Shown piece by piece: positions 49,537 through 58,680 of a DNA stretch of 64,000 nt. Where the stretch lies: the NCBI RefSeq assembly GCF_023101345.1, contig NZ_CP095848.1:1-64000 (forward strand), read 5' to 3'. The stretch is from Hymenobacter sublimis. GTDB taxonomy: Bacteria; Bacteroidota; Bacteroidia; Cytophagales; Hymenobacteraceae. The position numbers and the translations under genes were made by a program. Below the pieces are notes generated by a model. The model was given only the letters and a program-made list of their open reading frames with translations, searched no databases and was not told the origin of the DNA. How positions within the stretch are numbered: the first letter of the stretch is position 1; every line of letters begins with the position of its first letter.

Positions 49537-49544
49537 TAGATTTG
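49537..49544 (+). promoter_or_regulatory. TAnnTTTG -7 element with -33 TTG, gldK promoter
   Basis: TAGATTTG at 49537-49544, with TTG at 49514-49516 and a 20-base spacing. This is the best -33/-7 pair in the window. It drives gldK and probably gldL-gldM-gldN, independent of the preceding porP-like gene. Confidence 0.6.
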
Positions 49545-49604
49545 CCAGCTCGGAAAATTGTAATCTTTGGGTATCGCCGCCTAGACAGTCTTTTTCTTTC
49601 TCAC

Positions 49605-50624
49605 ATGAACAAGTTTCTCTTATTGCCTCTCGTCGCGCTTTCGACGCTTATCCTGGGGGGCTGTGGTTTCGGTACTGGACCGCAAGGCGACCTAGTCGGG
49701 GCGGAGGACCGTCCGGAGTTTAACCCGCAGGAAGTTCCCTTCGGTATGGTGCCTTGCCCCGGCGGCACCTTCCATATGGGCCAGACGGACCAGGATATCT
49801 CGGCTTCCATGGTGAACATGAACAAGCAGGTGACCATCGCCGGCTTCTACATGGATGAGACGGAGATTACCAATAATGAATACCGTCAGTTTATGAATGC
49901 CATCCGGCAAGACTCTATCGATGTACTCGGCGAGGAGTACGTGATGACGGAGCTTTACCCGGATACTACCGTGTGGGTGCGTGACTTCACGTATCACATG
50001 GGTGACCCGCTCATGGAGTACTATTACACCCACCCTGCCTTCGATGATTACCCGGTAGTAGGTGTAGACTGGTTTGCCGCTAAGTATTTCTGCAACTGGC
50101 GCACCAAAAATAAGAACGCCGCCAACGCCGAGGCTGGCTTGGCTCCCACGCCGAACTTTCGTTTGCCTTCTGAAGCAGAATGGGAGTACGCTGCCCGCGG
50201 TGGCCGTGACCTAGCTACTTACCCTTGGGGCGGCCCCTACCTGCGTAACTCGAAAGGCTGCATGCTGGCCAACTTCAAGCCAGGCCGCGGTGACTACGCC
50301 TCTGACGGTTATGCCTATACTTCGCCAGTTGGCGCTTTCTTCCCGAACGATTTCGGCCTGTACGATATGTCAGGCAACGTATCGGAGTGGTGTGATGACG
50401 CCTATATGGAGGCTTCCGTGCCTGTAGTATGGGATATGAACCCAACTAACCCGGACGACAACGAACCGCGCAAAGTAGTACGCGGCGGTTCTTGGAAGGA
50501 CATTGCCTACTTCCTTGAGACGGGTACCCGCAACTTTGAGTATCAGGACTCCGCCCGCTCTTATATCGGTTTCCGCACGGCGATGATTCAGATTGGTATG
50601 GGTTCCAACGGAGCCTTAAACTAA
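49605..50624 (+). CDS. gldK: Gliding motility/type IX secretion lipoprotein GldK
   Basis: A 339-residue outer-membrane lipoprotein of the sulfatase-modifying-factor (FGE-like) fold; lipobox LILGGC (Cys20). GMVPCPGGTFHMGQTDQDI and ITNNEYRQFMNAI begin the fold. LPSEAEWEYAARGG, NDFGLYDMSGNVSEWCDDAY and VVRGGSWKD complete it. In gliding Bacteroidota GldK, with GldN, forms the periplasmic ring bound to the outer membrane in the type IX secretion system. The gene is first of gldKLMN. ATG at 49605 fits the signal; the frame is open upstream through the promoter. Confidence 0.92.
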   Translation: MNKFLLLPLVALSTLILGGCGFGTGPQGDLVGAEDRPEFNPQEVPFGMVPCPGGTFHMGQTDQDISASMVNMNKQVTIAGFYMDETEITNNEYRQFMNAIRQDSIDVLGEEYVMTELYPDTTVWVRDFTYHMGDPLMEYYYTHPAFDDYPVVGVDWFAAKYFCNWRTKNKNAANAEAGLAPTPNFRLPSEAEWEYAARGGRDLATYPWGGPYLRNSKGCMLANFKPGRGDYASDGYAYTSPVGAFFPNDFGLYDMSGNVSEWCDDAYMEASVPVVWDMNPTNPDDNEPRKVVRGGSWKDIAYFLETGTRNFEYQDSARSYIGFRTAMIQIGMGSNGALN

Positions 50625-50722
50625 GCGGTTTCCTTACCCGTTCTGCCGGCTGCGGCTTTTCTCTGACTTGCGTTTCGACTTTTCACAATCACTCCAACTA
50701 CCTTTTTTCAATCTTTTACAAC

Positions 50723-51538
50723 ATGGCAGCAAAGGGCGGTAACTTTTTCTACGATGTGGTGATGCCGAAAATTTACGGCATCGGGGCTGCAGTCGTAATT
50801 ATCGGGGCTCTATTTAAAATTCTTCACTTGAAGGGTGCTGACGAAATGCTCATCGTTGGTTTGGGAACAGAAGCTCTGATCTTCTTCCTAAGTGCCTTTC
50901 AGCCCAATCCCAAAGAAGTAGACTGGTCGTTGGTTTACCCAGAACTGAGCGAGGGGTATGACCCTTCCACTGGCAACCCTAGCTTCCGCACTAACGCTAT
51001 TGACAATGGTGGCACGGGCTTGACCCGCAAGCTGGACGATATGCTGAAGGATGCCAACGTAACTCCCGAGGCTATTGCTTCACTGGGCCAGGGGTTGAAC
51101 CGCCTCAGCACCACTACGCAGCAGCTTTCTACCCTGGGTGATGCTACTAACGCTACCGAGGAATACACTTCGAAAGTTCGTTCCGCTGCCCAGTCGCTCG
51201 AGCGTATCAACGAGTCATACGCGCACACGGCCCAGGCTATGACGGCTATGGCCGATGCTACCAATGACGCCCGCGAGTATCACGTACAAGTTCAGAATGT
51301 AACCAAGAATCTGGGTGCTCTGAATGCTGTGTACGAAATGGAACTTCAGGACGCCAATACGCACTTGAAGTCTATGAACAAGTTCTATGGCACCCTGACC
51401 CAGGCCATGGAAAACTTGACGGAGGCCGGCAAAGAAACCGATCAGTTCAAGCAGGAAGTAACCAGCCTGACTTCGAACCTGAGCTCGCTCAACCGCGTGT
51501 ACGGCAATATGTTGAACGCCATGCGCGCTACTAACTAA
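50723..51538 (+). CDS. gldL: Type IX secretion motor stator GldL
   Basis: A 271-residue inner-membrane protein. Two helices: MPKIYGIGAAVVIIGALFKI (~14-33) and MLIVGLGTEALIFFLSAF (~42-59), the second with Glu50, the conserved proton-path residue. The long cytosolic part (~90-271) is Ala/Gln/Thr/Asn-rich coiled coil with repeated motifs (MLKDANVTPEAIASLGQGL, YTSKVRSAAQSLERINESYA). With GldM it forms the proton-powered motor for type IX secretion and gliding. It lies between gldK and gldM. Confidence 0.95.
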   Translation: MAAKGGNFFYDVVMPKIYGIGAAVVIIGALFKILHLKGADEMLIVGLGTEALIFFLSAFQPNPKEVDWSLVYPELSEGYDPSTGNPSFRTNAIDNGGTGLTRKLDDMLKDANVTPEAIASLGQGLNRLSTTTQQLSTLGDATNATEEYTSKVRSAAQSLERINESYAHTAQAMTAMADATNDAREYHVQVQNVTKNLGALNAVYEMELQDANTHLKSMNKFYGTLTQAMENLTEAGKETDQFKQEVTSLTSNLSSLNRVYGNMLNAMRATN

Positions 51539-51622
51539 TTTGCCAAGATTGTAATGATGGTGCCCGAGCAAACCTTGGGCGCTCTTCTTTCTACTCAGCA
51601 GTTATAGACACAGAGAGATACG

Positions 51623-53212
51623 ATGGCGGGAGGAAAAGAAACTCCACGGCAGAAGATGATTGGCATGATGTACTTGGTACTGACTGCACTTCTCGCCCTA
51701 CAAGTGAATTCAGCTATTCTGCTGAAGTTCAAATTTCTAGATGACAGCCTGATCGGGGTAAACGATAAGACTGCTAAAACCAACCAAGGTGCCGTGAAAG
51801 GCATTGAGGAAATTGTAGCTCGTAACCGTAACCAAGCCAAAGACCTTGCTATTTTAAAGCAAAGCGAAAGTGTACGGGAGCGGACGGCTAAGATGGTCGC
51901 CTACCTCCGTGACATCCGCACCAAATTGCTGGACGCCACGGAAAACAAAAGCAAGAACGAGTACAAGAATATGGAAGCTGCCGACAAGGTAGCCAACGTA
52001 ATGCTCGGTGGGGCTGGTAGCCGTAATGGCCTGGGCTACAAGATGAAGGATGAGCTGAATGCTTATGCTTCTGACCTGCAGAAGATGGTGCCCGGCTTTA
52101 CCGCCCCGGCCCTGGCTCTGGAGCCGAAAGATGATGAAAGTGTAACCGCTGATCAGAAATCCAAGGACTTTGCTCAGTTGAACTTCGAGAATACACCGGT
52201 GGTAGCTGCTTTGGCAGTACTGTCACAGAAAGAAACGGAGGTATTGAAGTACGAGGCTGACGCCCTGAACAAGCTGGCGGCACAGGTTGGCGCTACTACC
52301 ATCGTATTCGACAAAATTGGTGCTTTTGCTAGCGCTGAGTCGAACACGGTAGCAGCTGGTACCAAATACAAAGCAGAACTTTTCCTGACTGCATCGGCTT
52401 CGGACTTGCGTCCTACCATGACGCTAAACGGTTCGCCCCTGCGTGTTGATCCGAATGGTCATGGCATCGTGGAATTCACGGCTCGTCCTGGTGGCTTTGA
52501 TGCCTCTGGTAATGCCAAAGCTTCTTGGACTGGTACGATTCGCTTCAAGCAGAACGGCCGCGACACCACCTTTACTAAGAAGGTGGAGTACACGGTAACC
52601 AAACCCGTAATGCAGATTCAGTCGGCATCGGTGCAGGCGCTGTACTTCAAGTGTGGTAACAAGCTAAGCGTACAGGTTCCCGCCTTGGGTGCTCAGTACG
52701 ATCCTAGCTTCTCGGCTTCGGGTGCTTCTACTATCAAAGGTTCGGCTAAAGGCGAGGTAACCCTGATTCCGAACTCACGGGAGGTGACTTTGAGCGTAAG
52801 CAGCGGTGGTAACCCCATTGGCTCGCAGACCTTCCAAGTTCGTCCCATTCCTAAGCCTGACATCAAGTGCGTAGTAGGTGGTCGTGAGGCTAATGAAAAG
52901 CAGGGCACTCCAATTACGGCAGTACGCAACATGCAGCTGCGCGCTATTGCTGATGCTGGCTTCGCTACTTTCCTGCCCGAGGATGCTCGTTACCGCGTTA
53001 CTCGTTACGAAATCACGCTGGTACGGGGTAAGCGTCCGGCTATGCCTACCCGTTCTATCAACGGGCCTGAAGCCAACTTGAACGACGTAGTGAATACCGC
53101 TCGTGAAGGTGACCGTTTGTACATCGAAGTGAAAGAGGTACAGCGTATGAACTTCCAGGGCAACACGGAAACGGTAAACGTTTCGAAGACCTTCAATATT
53201 CCGCTGATTTAA
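51623..53212 (+). CDS. gldM: Type IX secretion motor protein GldM
   Basis: A 529-residue protein: one N-terminal membrane helix (MIGMMYLVLTALLALQVNSA, ~13-32) and a long periplasmic part. A first domain with helices (~40-210) is followed by beta domains (VTADQKSKDFAQLNFENTPV, AGTKYKAELFLTASASDLRP, IQFKQ-like strands). These correspond to the D1-D4 domains that span the periplasm and touch the GldK/GldN ring. The start MAGGKETPRQKMIGMMYLVL is as in other GldM. It lies directly after gldL. Confidence 0.95.
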   Translation: MAGGKETPRQKMIGMMYLVLTALLALQVNSAILLKFKFLDDSLIGVNDKTAKTNQGAVKGIEEIVARNRNQAKDLAILKQSESVRERTAKMVAYLRDIRTKLLDATENKSKNEYKNMEAADKVANVMLGGAGSRNGLGYKMKDELNAYASDLQKMVPGFTAPALALEPKDDESVTADQKSKDFAQLNFENTPVVAALAVLSQKETEVLKYEADALNKLAAQVGATTIVFDKIGAFASAESNTVAAGTKYKAELFLTASASDLRPTMTLNGSPLRVDPNGHGIVEFTARPGGFDASGNAKASWTGTIRFKQNGRDTTFTKKVEYTVTKPVMQIQSASVQALYFKCGNKLSVQVPALGAQYDPSFSASGASTIKGSAKGEVTLIPNSREVTLSVSSGGNPIGSQTFQVRPIPKPDIKCVVGGREANEKQGTPITAVRNMQLRAIADAGFATFLPEDARYRVTRYEITLVRGKRPAMPTRSINGPEANLNDVVNTAREGDRLYIEVKEVQRMNFQGNTETVNVSKTFNIPLI

Positions 53213-53258
53213 GCGTTCTTACCTGAACCAAGTACTGCGCTTTTTTGATTATCACGGT

Positions 53259-54146
53259 ATGAACAAATTCCTCTCCTTCGCCGCTCTGTCGGCCGGCCTG
53301 ACGCTGTCGGTGGCAGCCTCGGCTCAGGAACAAGCTACCACCGCGAGCAGCAATGGCTCGTATCGCCCCATTCCGGCCTCGGACATTTTGTTCCGCAAGA
53401 CCATTACGCGTGCGATTGACCTGCGCGAGAAGCAGAACAAACCTATGTTCTCGGAAGGCAAGGAAATCAGCCGTGTAATCCTGGACGCAGTGAAGCGCGG
53501 TGAGCTACAGGCGTATCGGAATGATTCTCTAACCACAACCCTCTCTGGTGCTGAGGTAACCTCAAACATGTCGTTTGTGGAAGCCAGTGCTGGTTTGAGT
53601 GATGAGGAAAAGGCCGCTGGCTTCTCTGACAGTGACCTGGGTGGAGGTGACGATTGGGGCGCTCCAGCGAAAAAAGGCAAAGGCAAATCAACAGCTAAGG
53701 CTGCTCCGGCCGCGCCACCGAGCTACGAGTATCGCCCTAAGGACATCTACCAGATGGAGATGAAAGAGGATATGATCTTCGACAAGAAACGGTCGCGGAT
53801 GTATCATGATATCAAAGCCATTACGCTGTTGGTACCTTCCACACTAGGTTCTAACACGTCTGGTATTGAGAAGCCTATTGGCACGTTCAAGTACAGCGAC
53901 CTAGTACGAGTGTTCCGAGCTAACCCAGATAAGGCTATTTGGTTTAACCCTCAGAACGACGCTCAGCACAAGAACCTTGCGGATGCTTTCGAACTGTGGC
54001 TGTTCAACTCGTACATCGTGAAGGTGTCGAACCCCAATGATGCTCGCCTAGATGAAATCTATGGTGGTCAGCAGCAAGGTATTCTCGCTTCTCAGCAGGC
54101 TGCGGCCGATTTGATTGAGTACGAGTACAACCTGTGGAGCTTCTAA
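53259..54146 (+). CDS. gldN: Type IX secretion ring protein GldN
   Basis: A 295-residue periplasmic protein with a signal peptide (MNKFLSFAALSAGLTLSVAA, cleavage near SAQ). FRKTITRAIDLREKQNKPMF and the later DIYQMEMKEDMIFDKKRSRM plus YDLW-like end EYEYNLWSF are family features. A Gly/Asp/Lys-rich linker (DLGGGDDWGAPAKKGKGKS) lies in the middle. GldN partners GldK in the periplasmic ring. It is the last gene of the cluster and has its own terminator. Confidence 0.93.
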   Translation: MNKFLSFAALSAGLTLSVAASAQEQATTASSNGSYRPIPASDILFRKTITRAIDLREKQNKPMFSEGKEISRVILDAVKRGELQAYRNDSLTTTLSGAEVTSNMSFVEASAGLSDEEKAAGFSDSDLGGGDDWGAPAKKGKGKSTAKAAPAAPPSYEYRPKDIYQMEMKEDMIFDKKRSRMYHDIKAITLLVPSTLGSNTSGIEKPIGTFKYSDLVRVFRANPDKAIWFNPQNDAQHKNLADAFELWLFNSYIVKVSNPNDARLDEIYGGQQQGILASQQAAADLIEYEYNLWSF

Positions 54147-54188
54147 AATCACGGATTAACTGGATTACTTGAGGTACACAGAATTAGA

Positions 54189-54232
54189 ATAAACAAAGAG
54201 CCCCTGCTATTTAGCAGGGGCTCTTTGTTTAT
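54189..54232. terminator. Bidirectional palindromic terminator between gldN and uvrC
   Basis: 21-bp arms 54189-54209 and 54212-54232 with the core CAAAGAGCCCC/GGGGCTCTTTG, the same core as in the 5033-5082 terminator. It is flanked by A-rich and T-rich ends on both sides. Confidence 0.92.
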
Positions 54233-54253
54233 ATACCTGATTGTATATACTAC

Positions 54254-56083
54254 TTATTCGCTTGGTTCATTAGTGGCCACAGCATCTTGCTGGCTAAAGT
54301 ATTCAAGTAAGATGCGCGCCTTGGCTTTGCCTACCTCTGTTATGAGTTCATTTTCAGTTAGCTCCTTTATCTTCTTAACCGACTTAAACTTGGTTAGAAG
54401 TTTATCAGCCGTAATGGGTCCTAACCCTTTGACATCCGTTAGCTCGGTTTTGAGAGTAGCAGCGTCGCGGCGGGAGCGGTGGAACGTGATGCCGAAGCGG
54501 TGCGCTTCGTCACGCATGCGCTGAATGAGGCGTAAGGTTTCGCTCTTTTTGTCGATGTATAGCGGCAGTGGATCATTTGGAACGTAGATTTCCTCCAGGC
54601 GCTTCGCAATGCCGATGATGGGTATCTGTCCCCAGAGGCCAAGGTCCTTTAGCGCTTTAACCCCCATGCCCAACTGGCCCTTACCGCCATCCACGATGAC
54701 GAGTTGGGGTAGGCTGGCCCCTTCATCGAGCAAGCGACGGTAGCGACGGGTCACGATTTCGTACATGGAGTCGAAGTCGTTGGGACCTACCACGGTCTTG
54801 ATGTGGAAATGGCGGTAGTCTTTCTTGCTAGCTTTAGCATTACGGAAACACACCATAGCGGCCACTGGGTTATCGCCCTGGAAGTTAGAGTTATCAAAGC
54901 ACTCAATGTGCTTGGGTAGCTCGGTGAGGCGCAAATCCTTCTTCATGGTTTCCATAATCCGCACCTCATTGAGGTCCTTGCTGCGGTCATTCATGCTCTC
55001 CTTCTCCTTGCGCAGATAGAGTACATTTTTGATGCTTAGCTCCAGCAGCTTTCGTTTATCGCCGATTTGCGGTTGGGTAATGATAACTCCAGGCAGCGGC
55101 AGGTCGGGCACCGCCACGTTGGTCAGAATTTCCTTGGATTGACTTTCGAACTCCTCCCGCATCTGCATAATCATGGGAGCCAGAATTTCATCGTCGGGTT
55201 CGTCGAGCTTTTTCTGCACCTCCACCGATTGGGTGAGGATGATACTACCATTCATCACCTTGAGGTAGTTGATGAAGGCTGACTTCTCGTTGGATGCAAT
55301 GCTGAACACGTCAATGTTGGTAAGGTTGGCATTGACGATGGTACTCTTGGCCTGAAACTCGTCCAGCTTGTCCAGCTTCTGCTTAAGTTGATGAGCCAAC
55401 TCGTATTGCTGCTCCTGGGCTGACTGCATCATCTTCTCGCGGAAGTACTGCTTGGGCAAACGCAGGTCGCCATTGAGAATCTGCCGAATCTGCTGGATGT
55501 GCTGAGTGTAAGTTTCCTCATCCTGAAGACCCTCGCAGGGGCCTTTGCAGTTGCCCAAGTGATACTCCAGGCACACCTTAAACTTGCCAGCTTCCACGTT
55601 CTGAGACGAGAGGTTATAAGTGCAGGTGCGAAGCGGATACAGTGCCCGGATAAGTTCTAGCAGCAGGTTCATGCCGGTTACATTGGCGTAAGGGCCGTAG
55701 TACCGGCCGTCACCGGGGCGCTTGTTGCGGGTTGGAATTAGGCGTGGGAAACGCTCATTGGTCAGCAGTAAATAGGGGTAGGTTTTCCCGTCCTTCAGCA
55801 GGATGTTGTACTTGGGCTGGTGCTGCTTAATCAGGTTGTTTTCCAACAAGAAAGCATCCGATTCCGAGTCAACAATGGTGAATTCGATCCGACGGATGTT
55901 CTTTACCAGCTGCTGGGTCTTCTTATTATGGTCCTGTTTGGTGAAATAACTACTGACGCGTTTGCGCAGGTCGACTGCCTTGCCCACGTAAATAATTGTA
56001 TCCTCGTCGCCGAAGTATTTATAGACACCGGGCCGGTGGGGAAGCTGACGGATTTGTTCCTGTAACTGGGCGTTAGCAGCCAT
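54254..56083 (-). CDS. uvrC: Excinuclease ABC subunit C
   Basis: A 609-residue repair endonuclease that cuts both sides of UvrB-bound damage. The N-terminal GIY-YIG domain holds RPGVYKYFGDEDTIIYVGKA. A Cys cluster (LEYHLGNCKGPCEG) and the UVR region (QYELAHQLKQKLDKLDE) follow. The RNase H-like 5' incision domain contains ECFDNSNFQGDNPVAAMV and LVIVDGGKGQLG. Two helix-hairpin-helix motifs end it (VKGLGPITADKLLTKF). The ATG at 56083 is the normal UvrC start. Confidence 0.97.
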   Translation of the reverse strand: MAANAQLQEQIRQLPHRPGVYKYFGDEDTIIYVGKAVDLRKRVSSYFTKQDHNKKTQQLVKNIRRIEFTIVDSESDAFLLENNLIKQHQPKYNILLKDGKTYPYLLLTNERFPRLIPTRNKRPGDGRYYGPYANVTGMNLLLELIRALYPLRTCTYNLSSQNVEAGKFKVCLEYHLGNCKGPCEGLQDEETYTQHIQQIRQILNGDLRLPKQYFREKMMQSAQEQQYELAHQLKQKLDKLDEFQAKSTIVNANLTNIDVFSIASNEKSAFINYLKVMNGSIILTQSVEVQKKLDEPDDEILAPMIMQMREEFESQSKEILTNVAVPDLPLPGVIITQPQIGDKRKLLELSIKNVLYLRKEKESMNDRSKDLNEVRIMETMKKDLRLTELPKHIECFDNSNFQGDNPVAAMVCFRNAKASKKDYRHFHIKTVVGPNDFDSMYEIVTRRYRRLLDEGASLPQLVIVDGGKGQLGMGVKALKDLGLWGQIPIIGIAKRLEEIYVPNDPLPLYIDKKSETLRLIQRMRDEAHRFGITFHRSRRDAATLKTELTDVKGLGPITADKLLTKFKSVKKIKELTENELITEVGKAKARILLEYFSQQDAVATNEPSE

Positions 56084-56187
56084 AAGGGGCAGAAAAAACG
56101 CTAAAAGAGCGAGGGTGGTAGGAAGTTAGGTACGCAAAGCGTGGCGGCCAAGGTTCAGCCCACGAGTGTAAGAGGCACTGGTTCTAA

Positions 56188-56218
56188 CAAAAAACGTGGC
56201 CGGGAAGTCCCGGCCACG
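56188..56218 (-). terminator. Terminator after the class A PBP gene
   Basis: CGTGGCCGGG (56195-56204) pairs with CCCGGCCACG, with a four-base loop. On the minus strand it is followed by a T6 run (bases 56189-56194 read as A on the plus strand). Confidence 0.88.
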
Positions 56219-56250
56219 CTCTGGAAAATATGCTGGGCTCAACGAGGTGG

Positions 56251-58593
56251 TTAAATATCTTCCTCGTTGAGGTCGTCCAGCTCTACTTGATTTAGCTTCT
56301 GCTCATACGGAATTGTGTCTCGGGCGCCGGCTCCGTTATAGTAGCGGGAGCAGTCAATTTCGATACTCAGGGGCTGAGTCGGCTTCGGGAAAGGACCGGT
56401 GTTAATGCCAATGCTTTTATCGGCGTACACTTTGCGCATAAACAATCCATAAATGGGCAGCGCCAAGCGGGAGCCCTGCCCGTAGGCCCCGGTGCGGAAG
56501 TGGATACTACGGTCCTCTCCACCTACCCAGGTACCGCACACCAGGTCGGGTGTGAGGCCCATAAACCAGGCATCGGAGTAGTTGGAGGTGGTGCCCGTCT
56601 TGGCACCTATTTCGTAGGGGAATTTGAAGCCGCCCTTCAGAATGATGCTAGTACCGCCCTGCTCTTCCGTGGCCCCGCGTAGCATGTGCGTCATCAGGTA
56701 GGCGGTTTCTTCGCTTAAGGCTTCCCGGGTTTGGCTGGTGAATTCGCGCAGTACGTTACCGTTCTTGTCCTCAATGCGCGTAACCATCATGGGAGCCGTC
56801 CAGATGCCCTTGTTAACAAAAGTGCTGTAAGCGCCTGATAACTCATAAATGCTGACATCGGAGGAGCCAAAGCCTACGGCCGGTACCGCTTCAATGGGGG
56901 AGGTAATGCCCAACCGCTTGGCGTAGCTAACTACGGTTTCGGGGCCTAGCTTCTGCACCAGCCAGGCCGTAATGGAGTTCATGGACCGGGCCAGGGCTTG
57001 GCGCAACGTGAAAACGCGCCCCGAATAACCGCCTTCAAAGTTCTTGGGCGTGTAGGCAGCCCGGCCACGTTCCGCCGGAAAGGTAGTTGCTACGTCGGGG
57101 CGCTGGTAGCAAGGGGAGTAGCCTTGGTCGATGGCGGCTACGTACACAAAGGGCTTGAACGTGGAGCCCGGCTGGCGTTTGCCTTGCTTGACGTGGTCGT
57201 ACTTGATGTACTTGAAGTTGATGCCGCCCACCCAGGCCCGTACTTGGCCGTTCAGTGGGTTCATGGCCATGAACCCAGAATGCAGAAGCCGCTTGTAGTA
57301 GGCCAGCGAATCCATCGGCGACATGAGCACCTCCTTTTCCCCACCGTTCCATGTAAATACCTTCATCCGGTACTTCTTATTAAGGTGGTACTTGATGGAG
57401 TCTCGGTTGCCCTCAAAGCGGTTAGTAAGCGACTTGTAGCGTTCCGTCCGCTGAATGGAGGTAGAAAGAAAGTTCGGGATAATGCGCCCGTTCTCGTCGC
57501 GCCAGGGCTGCTGGCCCTTCCAATGGGCGTCAAACCATTTCTGCTGCAGCTTCATGTGCTCGGCCACCGCCGATTCGGCGTATTTCTGCATCCGCGAGTC
57601 AATGGTCGTGTAAATCTTCAGGCCGTCGGAGTACAGGTCATGGTCGGTTTCCTTGGCCCACTGCCGCAGCATCTTGCTCACCTCTACCCGGAAATAAGGC
57701 GCAATGCCTTCGTTCTGGTTTTCAACGTTGTAACGTAGAACAATGGGTTTCAGCGTGTCAGCCTGCAGGGTTTGGGCGTCCGCGTAGCCGTACTTCTGCA
57801 TCTGGCGGAGCACCCAGTTGCGCCGCGCTTTGGAGCGGGCGGGGTTGTACTTGGGGCTAAAACGGGAAGGAGCATTGAGCACGCCTACCAGGGTAGCAGC
57901 CTCCGAGCGGGTGAGCTGCTTAGGCGTTTTGCTGAAGAAGGTTTTAGCGGCCGTATTAATACCAAAGGCATTAGAGCCGTAGTCATTGGTATTCAGGTAC
58001 ATGCGCAGGATTTCCCGCTTAGTGTAACTGCGTTCCAACCGAACGGCCAAAATCCATTCCTTGGTCTTGGTGATAAGCATCCGAACGCCAGGAACGTCGT
58101 TGAGCTTGCCGTCATTCAGGTCCTCCCGGGTCCGGAACAGCACTTTGGCCAGCTGCTGGGTTAGGGTAGAACCGCCGCCGCCGCTGCCGCCCGTGAGTAG
58201 GCCCGCTACTACCCGGCCGGTAGCTTTAGGGTCGATACCGGAATGCTCCTCGAAGCGGGCGTCCTCAGTGGCAATTAAGGCGTCTACCAGGTGCTGGGGA
58301 AGGTCCTCATACTCCGCCGGCGTGCGGTTTTCCCGGAAGTACTTGCCCATCAGCACCCCGTCGGCGGAGTAGATTTCCGAGGCCAGCTCACTACGCGGGT
58401 TTTCCAGCGTTTTCAGATTGGGCATTCGCCCAAACAGGTTCAGAAAGTTTACGCTAACGGCCAGTACGTACAGCACAGTGCCTAAAACACCCGCGCCGAA
58501 AATAATCCATAGCAGGCGGGCCCACCCGGTATAGCGCCCCGGCTGGTTGGTTTTACGAAAGGAGGACTTGGTTTTCGTGGCAGATTGAGCCAT
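56251..58593 (-). CDS. Class A penicillin-binding protein (PBP1A-like)
   Basis: A 780-residue bifunctional peptidoglycan synthase. There is one N-terminal membrane helix (WARLLWIIFGAGVLGTVLYVLAVSVN). The GT51 glycosyltransferase domain follows, with ALIATEDARFEEHSGID, GGSTLTQQLAKVLF and RKLKE-type helices (LERSYTKREILRMYLN). The transpeptidase domain has the active-site Ser in RQPGSTFKPFVYVAAID, RSMNSI as SxN and AKTGTTSNYSD as KTGT. The C-terminal tail is acidic (NQVELDDLNEEDI). Both activities look intact. It has a private terminator. Confidence 0.96.
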   Translation of the reverse strand: MAQSATKTKSSFRKTNQPGRYTGWARLLWIIFGAGVLGTVLYVLAVSVNFLNLFGRMPNLKTLENPRSELASEIYSADGVLMGKYFRENRTPAEYEDLPQHLVDALIATEDARFEEHSGIDPKATGRVVAGLLTGGSGGGGSTLTQQLAKVLFRTREDLNDGKLNDVPGVRMLITKTKEWILAVRLERSYTKREILRMYLNTNDYGSNAFGINTAAKTFFSKTPKQLTRSEAATLVGVLNAPSRFSPKYNPARSKARRNWVLRQMQKYGYADAQTLQADTLKPIVLRYNVENQNEGIAPYFRVEVSKMLRQWAKETDHDLYSDGLKIYTTIDSRMQKYAESAVAEHMKLQQKWFDAHWKGQQPWRDENGRIIPNFLSTSIQRTERYKSLTNRFEGNRDSIKYHLNKKYRMKVFTWNGGEKEVLMSPMDSLAYYKRLLHSGFMAMNPLNGQVRAWVGGINFKYIKYDHVKQGKRQPGSTFKPFVYVAAIDQGYSPCYQRPDVATTFPAERGRAAYTPKNFEGGYSGRVFTLRQALARSMNSITAWLVQKLGPETVVSYAKRLGITSPIEAVPAVGFGSSDVSIYELSGAYSTFVNKGIWTAPMMVTRIEDKNGNVLREFTSQTREALSEETAYLMTHMLRGATEEQGGTSIILKGGFKFPYEIGAKTGTTSNYSDAWFMGLTPDLVCGTWVGGEDRSIHFRTGAYGQGSRLALPIYGLFMRKVYADKSIGINTGPFPKPTQPLSIEIDCSRYYNGAGARDTIPYEQKLNQVELDDLNEEDI

Positions 58594-58680
58594 TGCAAAA
58601 AAAGGTGCTACGTGCCAGGGGCCAAGAAAATCCGGTTATAGGAGGCTATAAGACAGCCTTTGAACCGGGGCCACTGGCAA

